From NCBI RefSeq assembly GCF_001723175.1, contig NC_064652.1, forward strand, positions 1,116,001-1,180,000: a stretch of DNA of 64,000 nt, given 5' to 3'. This document shows, piece by piece, positions 22,642 through 35,100 of the stretch (positions are counted from its first letter, which is position 1; each line of letters opens with the position of its first letter). Origin of the DNA: Penicillium oxalicum (taxonomy: Eukaryota; Ascomycota; Eurotiomycetes; Eurotiales; Aspergillaceae). The notes under the pieces were generated by a model. It made no database searches, had not been told where the DNA came from, and saw only the letters and a program-made list of their open reading frames with translations. The position numbers and the translations under genes were made by a program.

Positions 22642-25099
22642 TTAACGGAATTTGGCCCGGCAGCGGCCCATGACTTCGTTTTGACAGACCAACTCGGCAC
22701 TGAATTCACTACCATCCAGAGTCAGGTAGATATCAAAGTATACGCGGTAGAAGACACCCTGTGGAGTGTCCATGCGCTCAAAGTCGGTTTCAAGGTTCTT
22801 CCGTGACAGATCCGAGGTGAGGGTGACGACCTCCTTGATGCCTGGAACGACGGTCGATGAGCACGGGTCGGCATTCCAGGTGGGAGAAAGGGAGGGGTCC
22901 GACGTGAGTACTTACGGGGATCTTTGGTGTATTCAGGGCAGACATCTTCGTCGCAGGCGTATAACACATCCTCGTACATGAGTGTCGCGCCGGGCGCCAC
23001 TTGACGGAAGAAGCTCACCTTGACGGGCTCCCCGATCTTCACCCGCTCTCCTTTTTGGACAAAGATCTGCCGAGTGTACTTGCAGCGATCGCGGCCATCA
23101 AGGCTCGGCACCCGGTATTGCTCCGGATGGTATCCTTCCTTGAAAGGCTGCAGCGTGGCCATCAGGTAGTGCCGACGAGCCACACGGTGCGTGATGACCC
23201 GTTCGGTAATACCGGCAGTCACGGCACCCTTGACGATGGCAGCGACGGAGTCCATCGGACGGACAACCTTGGTCTGATACTGCGGCGGCACGTGCAGTTT
23301 GATTTGCTGGAACAGATATTCAGAGGCACCGAATCCTCCCACGACCAACACATTCTAGGAACCGTTAGCGTACTTGCATCGAAGGAGGAGGGAGGGCAGG
23401 TGAAAGAAACAAAGGAGAACAGGACAAGTGCAGTTTACCTGAAGCAGTCGGTTTTGGGCTTGAATGGCAATGATCTGGTTGCGAACGAGCTCGAGAATGC
23501 GGTTCACCACGGGCTCGAAACATTGGAGAATCTCCTCGTTGGTAAAGGTCATGTACCCTTCCTCGATGCCCGCATCGGGGAAATCGGCTTCGATACCCAC
23601 GTCGACCGCCCACTTTTGACCGTTGTTCCGGAAGTCTGCCTTGATACGATTCTCGAAATCCATAATGCATTTGGCATAGACCTTGCCCGCCGTGCGGGAT
23701 CCGTCCGGGAGCTTCATTTTGCGGATCTTGGCGCGCAAGATGTTGCTGAAGTTGCGGTTCAACGCGGTCGAACCACACGAATCGCCCGATCCCGCCGTGC
23801 ATTCGGCCACGCTGAACGGCTGTTCTTCCTCCACCTCGTAGGCGATGAGATCGACGGTGCCACCTCCGCAATCCACGATCAAAATGGCGTCGCCCACTTT
23901 GAGATTGAGCAATCCGGTCTTGGCGCAAAATAGCGCTGCCGCTTCCGGCTCCGAGACCAGGGTCAATCGGTTGTCATTTTCATCGCGCAAGAACCCCGCC
24001 TGGATCGCCGCCGTCCGGGTCGCCGCTTTGCCCGCGTCGTTCCAGATGGCCGGCACGGTCAGGTAATATCGAATGTTTCGCTCCTCTCGCGTGAAGACCT
24101 CCCCGAGGGTCTTCTGAAGCTGTGCGCGAATCGCCTGGCGTAACTTGAACAGGTAATCTGCTGCGACGTCGATTTCCGACTTGCCGGGTGGCAGGGGTGG
24201 CAGGTTGATCGGGTCGATATAGGTGTTGCCCGAGAGCATCAATTGTAACTTGAACCATTCCACCTTTTGCACGCCTGGTTTGGGATATCCTGTGGGCGCA
24301 AGCGCCTCGGCGATATCTGGGCCCCAGCCGACCACTTTCTGGTACTGGTCATAGTAGAGGACGGTCGGAATCTAGATCGGTGCACAGGAGAGCGAACGAG
24401 TGAGCCGGGTTCCCAGGACAGGCATCTTTCCTTTCTCTGTTGGGGGTAGACCGGGGAAGGCTGGTGGAGGAAAGGGTTGTTCCCGCAGAGGAAAAGAAAA
24501 AGCAGTGGGCATACCTTTTGTTTTGTGTGAGTGCCTGCGCCCGGCCACTCGGTGATGATATCCTCCCGAGCCTCGTTGTTGGTGGCAAAGGCAAATGCGA
24601 CACCGGAAAAGGTGGTGCCAAAGTCGATTCCGACGATGAGCTGTGCCTTGTTGCGATTTGCCGCCTCGACCTCGACGGCCGGGTTGCGGTATTGGGTCTG
24701 CTGGCCCAGCGCTGGGGGGAGGTGCCCGAGCGGTTGCTGAGGCGGCTGCATGCTGTAGCCCGGCGGCGGGTTCATCGGCTGCGGTGGGTGGCCGGCGTAT
24801 TGCATGGTGGTACTGGGGTTGAGCGGGGCGGGGTGCTGGGTCAGTTGACCGGGAATCATGGGACTGGTGGGTCGCCCTGAAGGAAAGCTGGGAGGCCCAG
24901 TGACTTGGCTGGACTGAGTGACGGAGAGGGTGGTGGATGAGGAACTGCGGTGGGAGGGCGGCGAGGTGGGAGAAGTGCCGTTGGAGGGGTTGATGACGAG
25001 GGGGTTGGCCGACACCGACGTGGCTGGAGGATTGTGTTGCTGATGCTTCTTGTCGCGACGGAAGAGAGACTTGCTGAAGCGGGAGCTCATGGAGGACAT
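22642..25099 (-). CDS. Divergent Hsp70-like ATPase (HSPA12-type)
   Basis: Exons 25099-24515, 24371-23439, 23354-22916 and 22841-22642 join in frame to 718 residues. The actin/Hsp70 nucleotide-binding fold is clear: phosphate-1 loop VGIDFGTTFSG (about 156-166), LTVPAIWND, EPEAAALF, phosphate-2 loop IVDCGGGTVDL (about 359-369) and the adenosine loop VLVVGGFGASEYL. A canonical Hsp70 substrate-binding domain and C-terminal EEVD are absent. Instead the C terminus is a short beta-rich end, as in HSPA12-like fungal proteins of unknown client range. The first ~150 residues are Ser/Pro/Gln-rich and probably disordered, following a basic SRFSKSLFRRDKKHQQH stretch. A second ATG lies three codons after the chosen start. 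The upstream leader holds a run of 21 C on the sense strand. Confidence 0.9.
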
Positions 25100-27419
25100 G
25101 GGTGAGATGGAAGCACCCACGGGCCACTGGGCAAAGGAGGGAAGAGAAAGTGGGCGAACCGATTCACCGTGGGGGGGGGGGGGGGGGGGGGAGGAAAGGG
25201 TCAGAAAATGGAGAGACGAGCAAGAAAGAGAGAGTGGGAGAGAAAGGCGGGCATTCGGAGAGTATGCAGAGCGCAGCACTAGGGTGGGCAGCAAAGGGTT
25301 GTGGAGGTGGAGTGCGGTTGAGGCGAGGGACCGTCGCAAGGCTGAGCAGGACGAAGAAACAGCGGGTCCGGAATGAGGAGCAAGGGCACCAACGAGGCAA
25401 GGTCCAGTAACTTTTCCTGGTCCAGTGCCAGAACGATCTTGGGGGATCTCAGCAGAGGAGGAGGAGGAGGAGGAGGAGGGGAGAGAGAACACTGAGAAGA
25501 GGCTGGGACAGAGGTGCAAGGCGGAAAAGATGGCCAAGCGTGATGCGTCGGGTGGAGGTCAAAGAGGGTCACCCAAGGGACAATGGAGAGATCGAAGGGA
25601 TGCGGGAGTCCACGCAGCGAAGACGTTGGAGCGCACGGTACACGATAAGAAAGGGAGAGTGAGACTCTTTGGGCATGGCATTGACGAAGAATGCGAGAGT
25701 TGGGGTCTCGAGGTCCACAATCGGCACGAGGCAAGCGGGCTTTGTGGCGGGGGCTGAAAAGGCTGTGTGGACGAGGCTCAGAAGCGCTTGGAGAAAGATG
25801 ATGGAGCCTGTACCACACCCCCATAACGGGGTAGCACCTGTCCAGGGACTGAGGATGCCGTGGCTGGTCGACTGGATTTTGACGGATGTATTGAGGAAGT
25901 GGGCACCAAGTCCTGATTACACTTTGCAAGAAAAATCGCGAGGACTCGGTGAAGACCACAGCAGGGACCAGTACGCAATCATCAATGTGCCCTCACAGTA
26001 TCCTGCGACGCGACGGATGGAAGTACGGCAATTCTCTCACATATGACACACTCGGAGATTCTACATGAACATCTTCATATACTCCCGACGGCCTGTCCTG
26101 TATGATCACAGCACGAGAACGAGACACCGCCAGATCTACGCGGACTATCATGGGGCTGCTGTGAGGCCCAAAGCTAAGCCTCGTGCACGGCCAGAAGGAT
26201 TGCGCTTTGAACTTTTCCAATCAGCCTTCCCGTCATCCACCGTCACTCTCTTGATCTCTTGATCCATCGAAGCCGTCCATCCAAAGCATCGATCCCCACG
26301 GTACGGGATAGGCAGGTACCAGTCCGCTGAAAATAGAAGCCAGCCACGGTCCGTGACGGGGCACGTGGTTGTATGTCATGCATTCTGTCGGGGATTATTA
26401 CAATGACGAGAGAGGTAGTGCCGACTCTCCCGACTTGGGAGTACAGTGAGGTCATTAGTTGTATCGGGAGAGAACAGGGTACCTCCTCCGGCATGAGTTG
26501 AGTCGATCGCAAGCATGGTCCCGCTCTCATTCTGCAACTCGATGACCAGCGCTTCGCGAGGGGGGGCTGTGCGACTGACATCGGGGCGATGGTCGTGGAC
26601 GATCGTGCTGACACCCAGTATCGAGGAGCTCGGTCCAATCTACGAGATCGAGGGATTTCTGTCGTTTGGAGCAGCCGTTGAAGAGCCCTCATCTCCACAT
26701 CCACTCGAGCGGGGCAGTGGCTGGATCTGGAAGAACAAGAGGTGACGTCTCCAGTGAGTGCCCCAAACAGGCACGGCACGCATGTTCCACGGTCTTTCGC
26801 ACGTGGAATCAAATCGTCCAAGGCAATCCGTCTCTCTCCCCCTTTGCCTGAATCCTCCTTTCTCTCTCTCCGGCCCTCGTGAATCGAGCGCACATGAAAC
26901 ACGCCCGTTGCACGTCTAACTCAGTCCCTTTACTCCCACCACTGAGAACCGATGAGGTAAGGCGGCCAGACTGGACGTTGGCAGCATTGTCGTGTTTTTT
27001 CCCCCGTTTCTTTGTTCGATATTCTCGGCCCCGTTGGAGACCCAGCTGAGGTTGGGGGCCGATTCGTTGCTCGATGGCTTCCACAGGAAAGCGGGTCAAA
27101 ATAGCTGGGTCTGGCCACATGTGATCGGTGCGTGTGCTAGCGAAGACTCTTTGAAGCATCCCTGGTGGCTCTTCGGTGTCTTCCACCCGTGAATAACATC
27201 CTACTCTCGCTCACGACGGCGTCAAACCTCCAGCCAAATAACAAATTAATTACAATAAACAAGTTAGATGGCACTGTGCCAAGCCTGGAGGGTTCTGATT
27301 CAATCGAACTTGAAAGGATCTCCGACCCTGTGCAGGACATACCAGACTAGTCGGATGTCGTGGACAATGGACGTGAAGAAAGAAAAAAAAAAGGAACAAT
27401 GCAATCGCTTCTGGGCCCT
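25100..27419. other. Intergenic region upstream of the Hsp70-like gene
   Basis: About 2.3 kb. The first ~500 bp are a purine-rich (plus strand) leader and promoter region. The long frames here on either strand, including one in phase with the Hsp70-like start, are Pro/Ser/Leu- or Arg/Glu-rich low-complexity sequence and were not called. I see no gene in 26.0-27.4 kb. Confidence 0.5.
25171..25191. repeat. Run of 21 G (C on the gene strand)
   Basis: A homopolymer 72-92 nt upstream of the proposed start of the Hsp70-like gene. On its sense strand it is a C tract, probably within the 5' leader. Confidence 0.9.
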
Positions 27420-28774
27420 CTACTGAACAGCCTTGCGAGCTACCCAGTGCGATGGCTGATAAAGATTTTGAAACATACTTTCCGGATCCTGAATGTAGCC
27501 GCACGGCTGTCGATCACTCGGGCGTACCTCGATAGAAAAACCCATGCGCTCGACGAGGCAGAGAACCTCATCCTCGCTGAGCTCCACGTTACCGGGCTCC
27601 CCAATCCCAAAGGACCCCTGGTCAGTGCTCTTGGTCTCGCTCCCCGTGCCTTCACCCTCGTCTGTGCGCGGATGGCCATCTTCAAAATGCCACAGTAGTG
27701 GTCCCACATTGATCCAGAGACCCCCCGGCTTCAAGCAATGATAGACGGTCTCGATGTATCGAATGAGGTTTGGCGCCGTGTCGATGAAAAACACACTGGC
27801 TACCGCGTCAAAGGACTCGCGATTACTGGGCTCCATGTAGTGTACCACAAAGTCCGCGGCCGTCATGGACATGGACCCAAAGGGAGCTTGTGTCTCGGCC
27901 GCCTTGGCCATCGCCAACCCAGGATGGACATCGGGAATCATCACTTTCCGCAGCTGCTGGGCCCGGGAGTGGAGATTGGAGAACTTGAGAGCAAATGGAT
28001 GCAACGCGTGGGCGGCAGGGCCGGCGGTGTGGTTGAGGATCCAGCTGCTGGCGAACAATTGATGATACGAGATCTCATTCCCCTCGGCGGCATATCCTGC
28101 GAGACAAACTTCGAAGACGAGTCGGCCGAGGCCGGCGCCAGGTACCAACACACGGATCTCCTCGCCCGCGTCTCGGCGCGCTTGAAATTCGGTGTCAAGA
28201 TCTCGGAGGACAGGGTCGTAGCAAACGGCCCGCTCCGCGCGACCCTCGGCACTCCAGTCGCGAAAGAATTGTCGTATGGTGGAGGACGCCTTGTTGACGT
28301 CGGATGTAGTCGCCGTGTCGTGCCAATTGTGCGGATCGCCCTTTTCCGGATCAGCCTCAAGGCCAAAAGACTCCAAGCTCAGGGCGAGAATGGCGTCGGC
28401 GATTTCTGCGTTGGTGTCAATAGCATCATCCACTTGGTTCAAAGTATCCAGAATGGAAAACGGCGGCTCCGAGAGCATCTGCCAGTGAGCAGAGGGCAAG
28501 GCATAGAACGCCTGACGACGTCGATGCGTGGTCCATTGATGCGCCGTGCGTCGATATTGTCTGGAGCTAGATGATCAGCAATCCTGGTAAACAAAGACTC
28601 TTCTGTCATGGAAGAATGAGACGAGGAGAGGCTGTTCTATCCGACGCACCGAAAAGAGTCCAGCGCGGCAAAAAGGCTTTGTCGCTCTCCTTCCTCGGAG
28701 AACGGATCGAAGTCGCCGGCCCAGGTCTGCTCCTCCGCACCCTCATGAGCTGACCGGTTTTCAAATTCAGCCAT
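27420..28774 (-). CDS. Carnosine N-methyltransferase-like protein (N2227 family)
   Basis: Two exons, 28774-28650 and 28560-27420, give 421 residues. The N2227 family comprises SAM-dependent methyltransferases; animal members methylate carnosine to anserine, and yeast has a homologue. Matching parts are RQYRRTAHQWTTHRRRQAFY across the intron, IRQFFRDWSAEG, the SAM-binding VPGAGLGRLVFE, the typical GNEISYHQLFASSWILN, then ESFDAVASVFFIDTAPN, YHCLKPGGLWINVGPLLWHF and a C-terminal GYIQDPESMFQN. No signal peptide or membrane span is visible, so it is probably cytosolic or nuclear. Fungi make little carnosine, so the natural substrate may be another His-containing peptide or protein. It is divergent from the proteasome chaperone gene, with only 339 bp between their start codons. 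Confidence 0.93.
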
Positions 28775-29113
28775 TGTGGAATGAGTTCCCTAGTAACGTA
28801 ACTCAAAGGCCTAGCATGAGGTTCAAACCACCGTGGTTCTCTGTCTACAAAAGAGTAATCCGCTCACACTGTAGCACTCAACGCGTGGGACGCGAGCGCG
28901 CGGAAGGCGGGGGCTGTGGACCGAACCACCTCCGTTCGCCGCATGGCAAAACATGGCGGACCAACTGAGCTCCTTTCCACCTTTTTGCATATTCGACGTC
29001 AAACAAGCGGATGACCGTCACGACGCTGCAACAACCACAGGTGGAGCTCCTCTTTGTCTAGGCAGAAGTCTAATCTCACCGAGTCGATAACTGAGTACTG
29101 TCCAACATCCGTC
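28775..29113. promoter_or_regulatory. Short bidirectional promoter region
   Basis: 339 bp separate the start codons of the N2227 methyltransferase (minus) and the proteasome chaperone gene (plus). The spacing makes a shared, bidirectional promoter likely. No clear TATA box was found. Confidence 0.5.
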
Positions 29114-29729
29114 ATGGCGACAGTCGCATCCTCAAACATCCCTCAGATCGAGCTGCACGACCCCACTATGAAGCCCAAAGAGCTGTCCTTCCCGCTCCCC
29201 AAGGCTCTCCACACCACCGGCCATGTACACCTGACGTTGATGAGAACCTGTACGATGGTACATCTCGCCACGTCGACACCCGGCGAGTCTTCTGGCTCAT
29301 TCAAACCAATGGGTAGCTTTGTATACGCCATGCCTGATGTGAGTCCCGTATGAAGTTGCGCAGCTCTTGCGCCCGTTCCCTTCGGCGCCCGTTGAGTATC
29401 GGTCAGACGGTCTTGCACCACTCGACTCTCAAAGGAGGCGCCAAGGGTGTTCAGAATTTTATTTCTCAGCTCGTCATCATCGGTACTGACTGTCCAAGCG
29501 CGCATCCCCAAATGCAACGATATCAACAACTCTCTATACTAGCCCGTCCAGCATCGAATATACCACGAGAGTAGCCAAAATTCTCGCACGAAGAATGCAA
29601 CGGCCGGTATATGTGGGTTGCAGTATCGATCCAAATGGCCTTGAACAGACAGTTGAGGAAGAAATGGAGGGTCTGACAGCTTTTGTGAATCTAATCATGG
29701 AAAATTACAAGGCCTCTGGGCTAGAATGA
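29114..29729 (+). CDS. POC4: Proteasome assembly chaperone 4
   Basis: Two exons, 29114-29338 and 29499-29729, give 151 residues. Family members pair with PAC3/Poc3 and guide assembly of the 20S proteasome alpha ring in the cytosol. The first exon ends ...GSFVYAMPD at a GTGAGT donor. The second restores frame as RASPNATISTTLYTSPS, followed by IEYTTRVAKILARRMQRPVYVGCS and VEEEMEGLTAFVNLIM, close to the fungal PAC4 pattern. The exon join (intron 160 nt) is supported by this continuity. Divergent from the N2227 methyltransferase gene. Confidence 0.88.
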
Positions 29730-30500
29730 ATTGGTTGTGAGACCAGCTCCATCACACTCTAGATTACCTCGTCGATAGGTTCTGGATTCGATATTTCGCT
29801 TGACCAACGGGATTTCTGGCCAAGGGAAACACGAAGGCCTTGAATATTACACTGAGTAAGGCTGGTGTCTTTTATGTTCGATCGACTGTCGACACGGAAT
29901 GTCAAAATCAGCCTGAGCAGGGTGCTTCTTTCAATCCTTAGTCACAACTATCAGCCACCTGCTTTCTTCTCTCCCTGGTCTTTTCCAATCACTGGCAATG
30001 TCGGTGAGAAAGACTGCAGTCCCTTTTGTGTGCGAATATTCCAGTCCTTTAAAAATCTCACGGTGCCGAAATCTCACAACCAGGACGTTATCTACGGTGT
30101 ATATAACCGAATGACATGGAACATCCGCGCTCAGCAGGGTCCAACACTTTTTGAACAGGTGTGTCAACTAGCTCGGTCGAATGGAATTTGCCTGTTTGTA
30201 AAAAGTGCCGCAGCACTATTGTTCTATATCATTCTCTCACAAATTACCGAGGCTGGACAGCCAATGGCAAGAGGGAGGCATCTGGTTTAGCAATTACTCC
30301 ATCAATCTGGTAATTCCTTGACCACCGGTAGTTGATCGCAAGTGGATGAGCGTTCTGAGATATTCCTGCTACTGTCCAGACATAAAAGCAACGTTGTTTC
30401 CAGCTCGTCAGGCCCTTTTCTCATCCTGTTCAAGTTCACCCCCGAAGGCGCAATCTCCCCTCATCTCTCGTCCCAAGTGATTTCTCTTCATTCCTCAATC
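29730..30500. other. Intergenic, promoter of HMG-CoA synthase
   Basis: About 0.8 kb. A plus-strand frame of 141 codons (29865-30290) has no family character and overlaps the likely promoter, so it was not called. I could not find a clear sterol-regulatory element by eye. Confidence 0.4.
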
Positions 30501-32150
30501 ATGGCTCGGAACGTTGGTATCAAAGCTATGGAGCTGTATTTCCCTAGTCGAGTAAGATCCTTCGCATTGCCCGTTTCTCAATCATGTCAAAATGTGGAGG
30601 GAGTATTTGTGGCTGACCACATCAATCTGGCAGTATGTTGCTCAATCAGACTTGGAGGTGTATCTCGGAGCAAGCAAAGGCAAATACACCATTGGCCTCG
30701 GTCAAACCAAAATGAGTTTCTGTGACGATCGCGAGGGTAAGTAAAACGTCAAATTCCCGTCTTCATTTCTCCGGTACTACCTCGTACCTGGATTCTGAAA
30801 AGATACCTACACCGATGCTAATGAGGAAGCTTCTCTTTGCTCTTACATGTAGACACCTATTCACTTGCTCTCACGGCCGTCTCATCTCTTCTCCGCAAAT
30901 ACGACATTTCTCCCGACTCGATTGGTCGTCTGGAAGTGGGCACAGAAACCTTGTTGGACAAGGCAAAGTCCTGCAAGTCCGTTCTGATGCAGCTCTTTGG
31001 ATCCAACACGGATATCGAGGGCGTCGACGTCTACAATGCCTGCTACGGCGGTACAAGCGCTCTATTAAACGCAGTGAGCTGGATCGAATCCTCTGCATGG
31101 GATGGCAGAAATGCCATTGTTGTTGCGACCGATATTGCGCTCTACAACACCGTTTCAGCCAGACCGACGGGTGGAGCAGGCTGCGTGGCCATGCTCATCG
31201 GTCCAGATGCGCCCTTGGTCGTGGAGCCACTGCGTGCTTCCTTCATGCAGCATACGTATGACTTTTACAAGCCAGATTTCAAGTCCGAGTATCCTATCGT
31301 GGACGGTCACTTTTCTTCAAAGTGCTACCTGCGCGCGTTGGATGGATGCTATCGCCGTTATCGTGAGAAGCAGGCTGGACGGAGACGCAACGACACCTCC
31401 TCTGACGGCCAGGAGGATGCCCAGACGACACCGCTGACTTTGGAAGAAAAGCTACCATTGGATGAATTTGATTATTTTGTCTTCCATGCGCCCAACTGCA
31501 AGCTGGTTGCCAAGTCATACGCCCGCTTACTATATAATGATTACATGGCCGATCCGCAGAATGAGTTCTTCAGCTCCAAGACCATACCCCGCTCCGTTCG
31601 TGAACAAAGCTACGAGGATTCTCTGCGTGATAAAGAGCTGGAAAAGCTATTCATGCAAGCTTCTCGAGAACGCTTCGAGGAGCGTGTTCGACACAGTCTG
31701 ACGGCACCGACAATGTGCGGAAACATGTACACTGCGGGTGTTTACTCGGCCCTTGTGAGCCTGCTCAACAATGTGCCCGGGGCCCAGCTCCACGGACGAC
31801 GGATAGGGCTTTATAGCTTTGGCAGTGGTCTTGCAAGCACGATTCTCAGTCTCAGGGTTGTGGGCGACGTTGGTGAGATTGTTTCGAAGACTGATCTCCA
31901 TGCTCGTCTGAATGCACGCGAGGAGGTTTCACCGGAAGTTTACGATGAGGTATGATCTTTGTTCTGCTTTTGAGAGTTCCTTGTATAAAATTAGACTGAT
32001 GCTTTATAGATGTGTCGGCTTCGTGAGCAAGCATACCAGCAACATCCTTATACACCAGTTGGTAGCATTGAGACCATGGTCCCGGGCACATATTATCTGG
32101 TTGGGGTGGATGAGATGTTTCGGCGTTCTTATGCTGTGAAACAAGATTGA
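30501..32150 (+). CDS. erg13: Hydroxymethylglutaryl-CoA synthase
   Basis: Exons 30501-30551, 30634-30736, 30853-31949 and 32010-32150 join in frame to 463 residues, a normal cytosolic HMG-CoA synthase length. The enzyme condenses acetyl-CoA with acetoacetyl-CoA in the mevalonate pathway that feeds sterols, quinones and isoprenoids. Seen: N-terminal [18 protein letters not shown], the general-base Glu83 in VGTETLLDK, the nucleophile Cys115 in [19 protein letters not shown], His263 in [24 protein letters not shown] and the final [19 protein letters not shown]. All catalytic residues are present, so it looks functional. Some aspergilli carry two copies of this gene; whether this is the sterol copy or a paralogue cannot be told from the window. 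Confidence 0.96.
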
Positions 32151-35100
32151 GGATAATTTTCTCTTCTAATTTGGAAGTGCGATCAAACGACTGTTATCAT
32201 GTTTCATGTTATACGGCTTGGATTTGTATGACCCCGGCTTCCATTTTCTGCAAAGTTTCAATGAGCCGCACTCCTAGCGAAGCAAAGTGTTTTCGGTCAC
32301 CACTGCCCGGTAGCAGAGCCTCTTAGCCATGCACGTGCAAAAAGTAATTTCTGAATATACAAGAAGAGAACCAAAAGCCAAACACCATGCTATATTAACA
32401 CCTTCCCACCAACCAAGCTCTCAAACTCTAATATAACATTGCAAAAAGCGCTCGTGAACGGAGCCGTGCCTGCCTATACAAAAGACAAATCAATTACTCC
32501 CGCTCCCAGCGTCGTCCCACAGTCACCTTGTTGAAAAACTTTCCATCCTTTCCATCCATATCATCCAAGCACACAAGATTGAAGACAAGGAAGTTCTGGC
32601 CCACCGACGCCAACCTAACGCCACAACCCATTCAAGACTTTCCATGCCAGCCGTCCCGACCTATTCCCGACGGTGTTGGATTCGCCGCCGCCACAGATAA
32701 TATCACAAAACTTGAAAAAAAAATTGAGATGTATCTGCGTACAACCACCCAAGCCGTCGACTGACTTCTTGTAAGCATGCATTTGATCTAGCACCAGATC
32801 TAGTTTCACGTGGAAACGCAAACGCGCGCGCGGGGGTCCTAGACCAGATCCGAAACCATCTGTCTGCAGGTGTAAGAAAGAATGCTTTTTCTTTTCTTTT
32901 CTTTTTTTTTGGGGGGGGGGGGGGGGCGGGGGTTCCTCTCTCGCGACTCTAACTGCTTTTGGCATTGGAAGGGGGGAAGGGGGCGATGAGGTGGCACAAT
33001 TAGGTCAAGACATCAGATGGGTGATGCTCAGTTGTGATGAGCTGGGCGCACATGGTTGATGATCCACTTTGTCGGTAATGTTGAGCTTGGCCCGATTCTG
33101 TCCTGCAGGTCGTAGTACTGTACTGCCTTAAGGTTGGAGGTGCTTAACTAGCTTGATTTTTACAGTTATGTTACAGAGCGGTATGAGCTGGTAAGAGATG
33201 TTTTCGGATCCAGTATTTTATAAAAGGTCTACTGCAGCTAAAAAAGTGCACACTTGATATGAGTATGAGTACCTAGGTACACAGGTAGATTGTGAGTGGC
33301 TGACAAGGATTCTGGGGGTTAACCCGAGCTTACAATATCACACTAGGCGAGAGTTTTATCGCGCGTGGACGATCCAGGTGCGGGGAAACTATCCATGCAC
33401 GATGGGTCTCCTATCAGTGTTATATATGGGGGGAGAAAGAGGAGAGGGGAGGGGGCCAGTGGAATGATTTGCAGTTGATTAAGAGGAAAAGAAAAAGGGG
33501 GGGGGGGGGGGCGCTGATTTTGTGCATTTCAAGTGCTCTTATTTGATCATGTCCGTCCGCTTCGGTCAGCTCCGAAAAACACTAATGTGTACCTTGCAAA
33601 GGGACCTACTGGATACGGACTATGCAGGGACAATCACTTGATGGGTAGAAATTGGTAATCACTGTTTGACGTGTCAAAATGGAATCCACGCGCCGTTTTT
33701 AGTATGGTGCTTTACTGCAGTAAGTTGAAGCAGCTCCCAGCTAGTGTCTGATTAAAATCTAGTGCATCGTAGCATGGAGTCCTGTAGGCAAAGCCAGGTA
33801 AAGTTTCCAATTTACTCAGCAGACAAGACTTCTTACTTAAGCTTCTACTGAAAGTGCCCTGATCCTGCCAGAGGCCGTTAAGATGATTTTGCTTCACAAT
33901 TTCGAATACCGTTGTCTGTTGATTTTTGTGATTTTTTTTCCTTCACTGCTTGTTCCAATAAGATCCTTTCCAAACCTGGAAAGAGCTTCGGAATCAAGGC
34001 GTTGAAGGGCAAATGAAGAGGGCGTGTCCCGGGGCAGCACAACCGGAGGATTGACCAATTCGGGAGATCAACGGAAAGAACATTATTGAGATCAATGGTG
34101 TGGAGGAGCGGTCGTACAGTACAAAATAATCACGAAATACGAGGGAAAAAAACCCCAACGAGTCCAGCTGCTTCTCTTGGTAATTTTGTGGATTGTTCTG
34201 AGCTAGATTTGAGCGAGAGGATCGTCGTCGCACAACTCTCTCCACCTACTTATTCATCCGTATGTCTCTATGATATGTGCCCGTATTGAGTTCATGCATG
34301 TCTCTGGGAACGGAAAAAGCCATTTCGACTGCTGGTTTTAACAGTGGTGAGCGCTGGTAGGTCTGCGACATGTGCGTCTGTGGCCATGTTGGGGGCCCTC
34401 TTGGGTTTAGTTGCGGAGACCGCGAATATAGCTGAGGCAGAGTAGGATAACGGTCTCGGCGGGCAGTGGAACCCCTCCAAGCGGTTTGGTCAACGCCACC
34501 CTAGGCCGCTGACACAAAACGTCCTCGACGACACGTCTGCTTTTCCGAGTGCCTCCCGACGTTCATTGGGGCCGTTGTGATTGGACCAAGGCCATGCATT
34601 CTTTTCCGAGGAGTTCTTCCTGACGATCTTGCTGCGTGGGAATTGGGAACATGGCGATTAACAGGGCAGTGCTCGGGGAGTGTGTTCTTTGTTTCTTTTT
34701 TTCTTTTTTCTTCTTTTGTACCGCTATCAGAATCCAACATTGTGAACGGAAACGCGGTTCGCGGGGAGCTAGAATCTCTCTGGTTGTATCCTCGAGGTTC
34801 AAGGTCGCGCGTTACGAGTTTGCTGGATTATCCCTTTGAGCTATTTGTCTTGACCTGGTCTCCCCCCAGTCTTTGAGGAATGCATCTCCAAGCATCCCTG
34901 AAAGCACCGTCTCCTGACAAAAGTATGGTGGTGAAATTTCCCGCCCATTGTCTCGGCAAATCAGCCGTGAAACATGCCAGAACCCTGGAGTTAACCATAA
35001 TCGCCATCCGATGCTCCCTTTGGTGGAGTCCGAGCGGGACCCGACGGTCGTGACTTGCAAACCTTACTCTTAATCGAGGAGCCAGGCGGATAAGACCGCC

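Noticed and set aside
25100..25537. Longer N terminus for the Hsp70-like protein, in the same open frame
   Set aside because: The extension is Ser/Leu/Pro low complexity through a C21 run; the ATG at 25099 starts sequence of natural character.
25279..25959. Pro/Ser-rich 226-codon minus-strand frame upstream of the Hsp70-like gene
   Set aside because: Low-complexity translation of a CT-rich promoter/leader region.
26243..26902. 219-codon minus-strand frame between the Hsp70-like and methyltransferase genes
   Set aside because: No domain, no family-like blocks and no supporting splice structure.
29865..30290. 141-codon plus-strand frame before HMG-CoA synthase
   Set aside because: Lies in the expected promoter and shows no recognisable motif.
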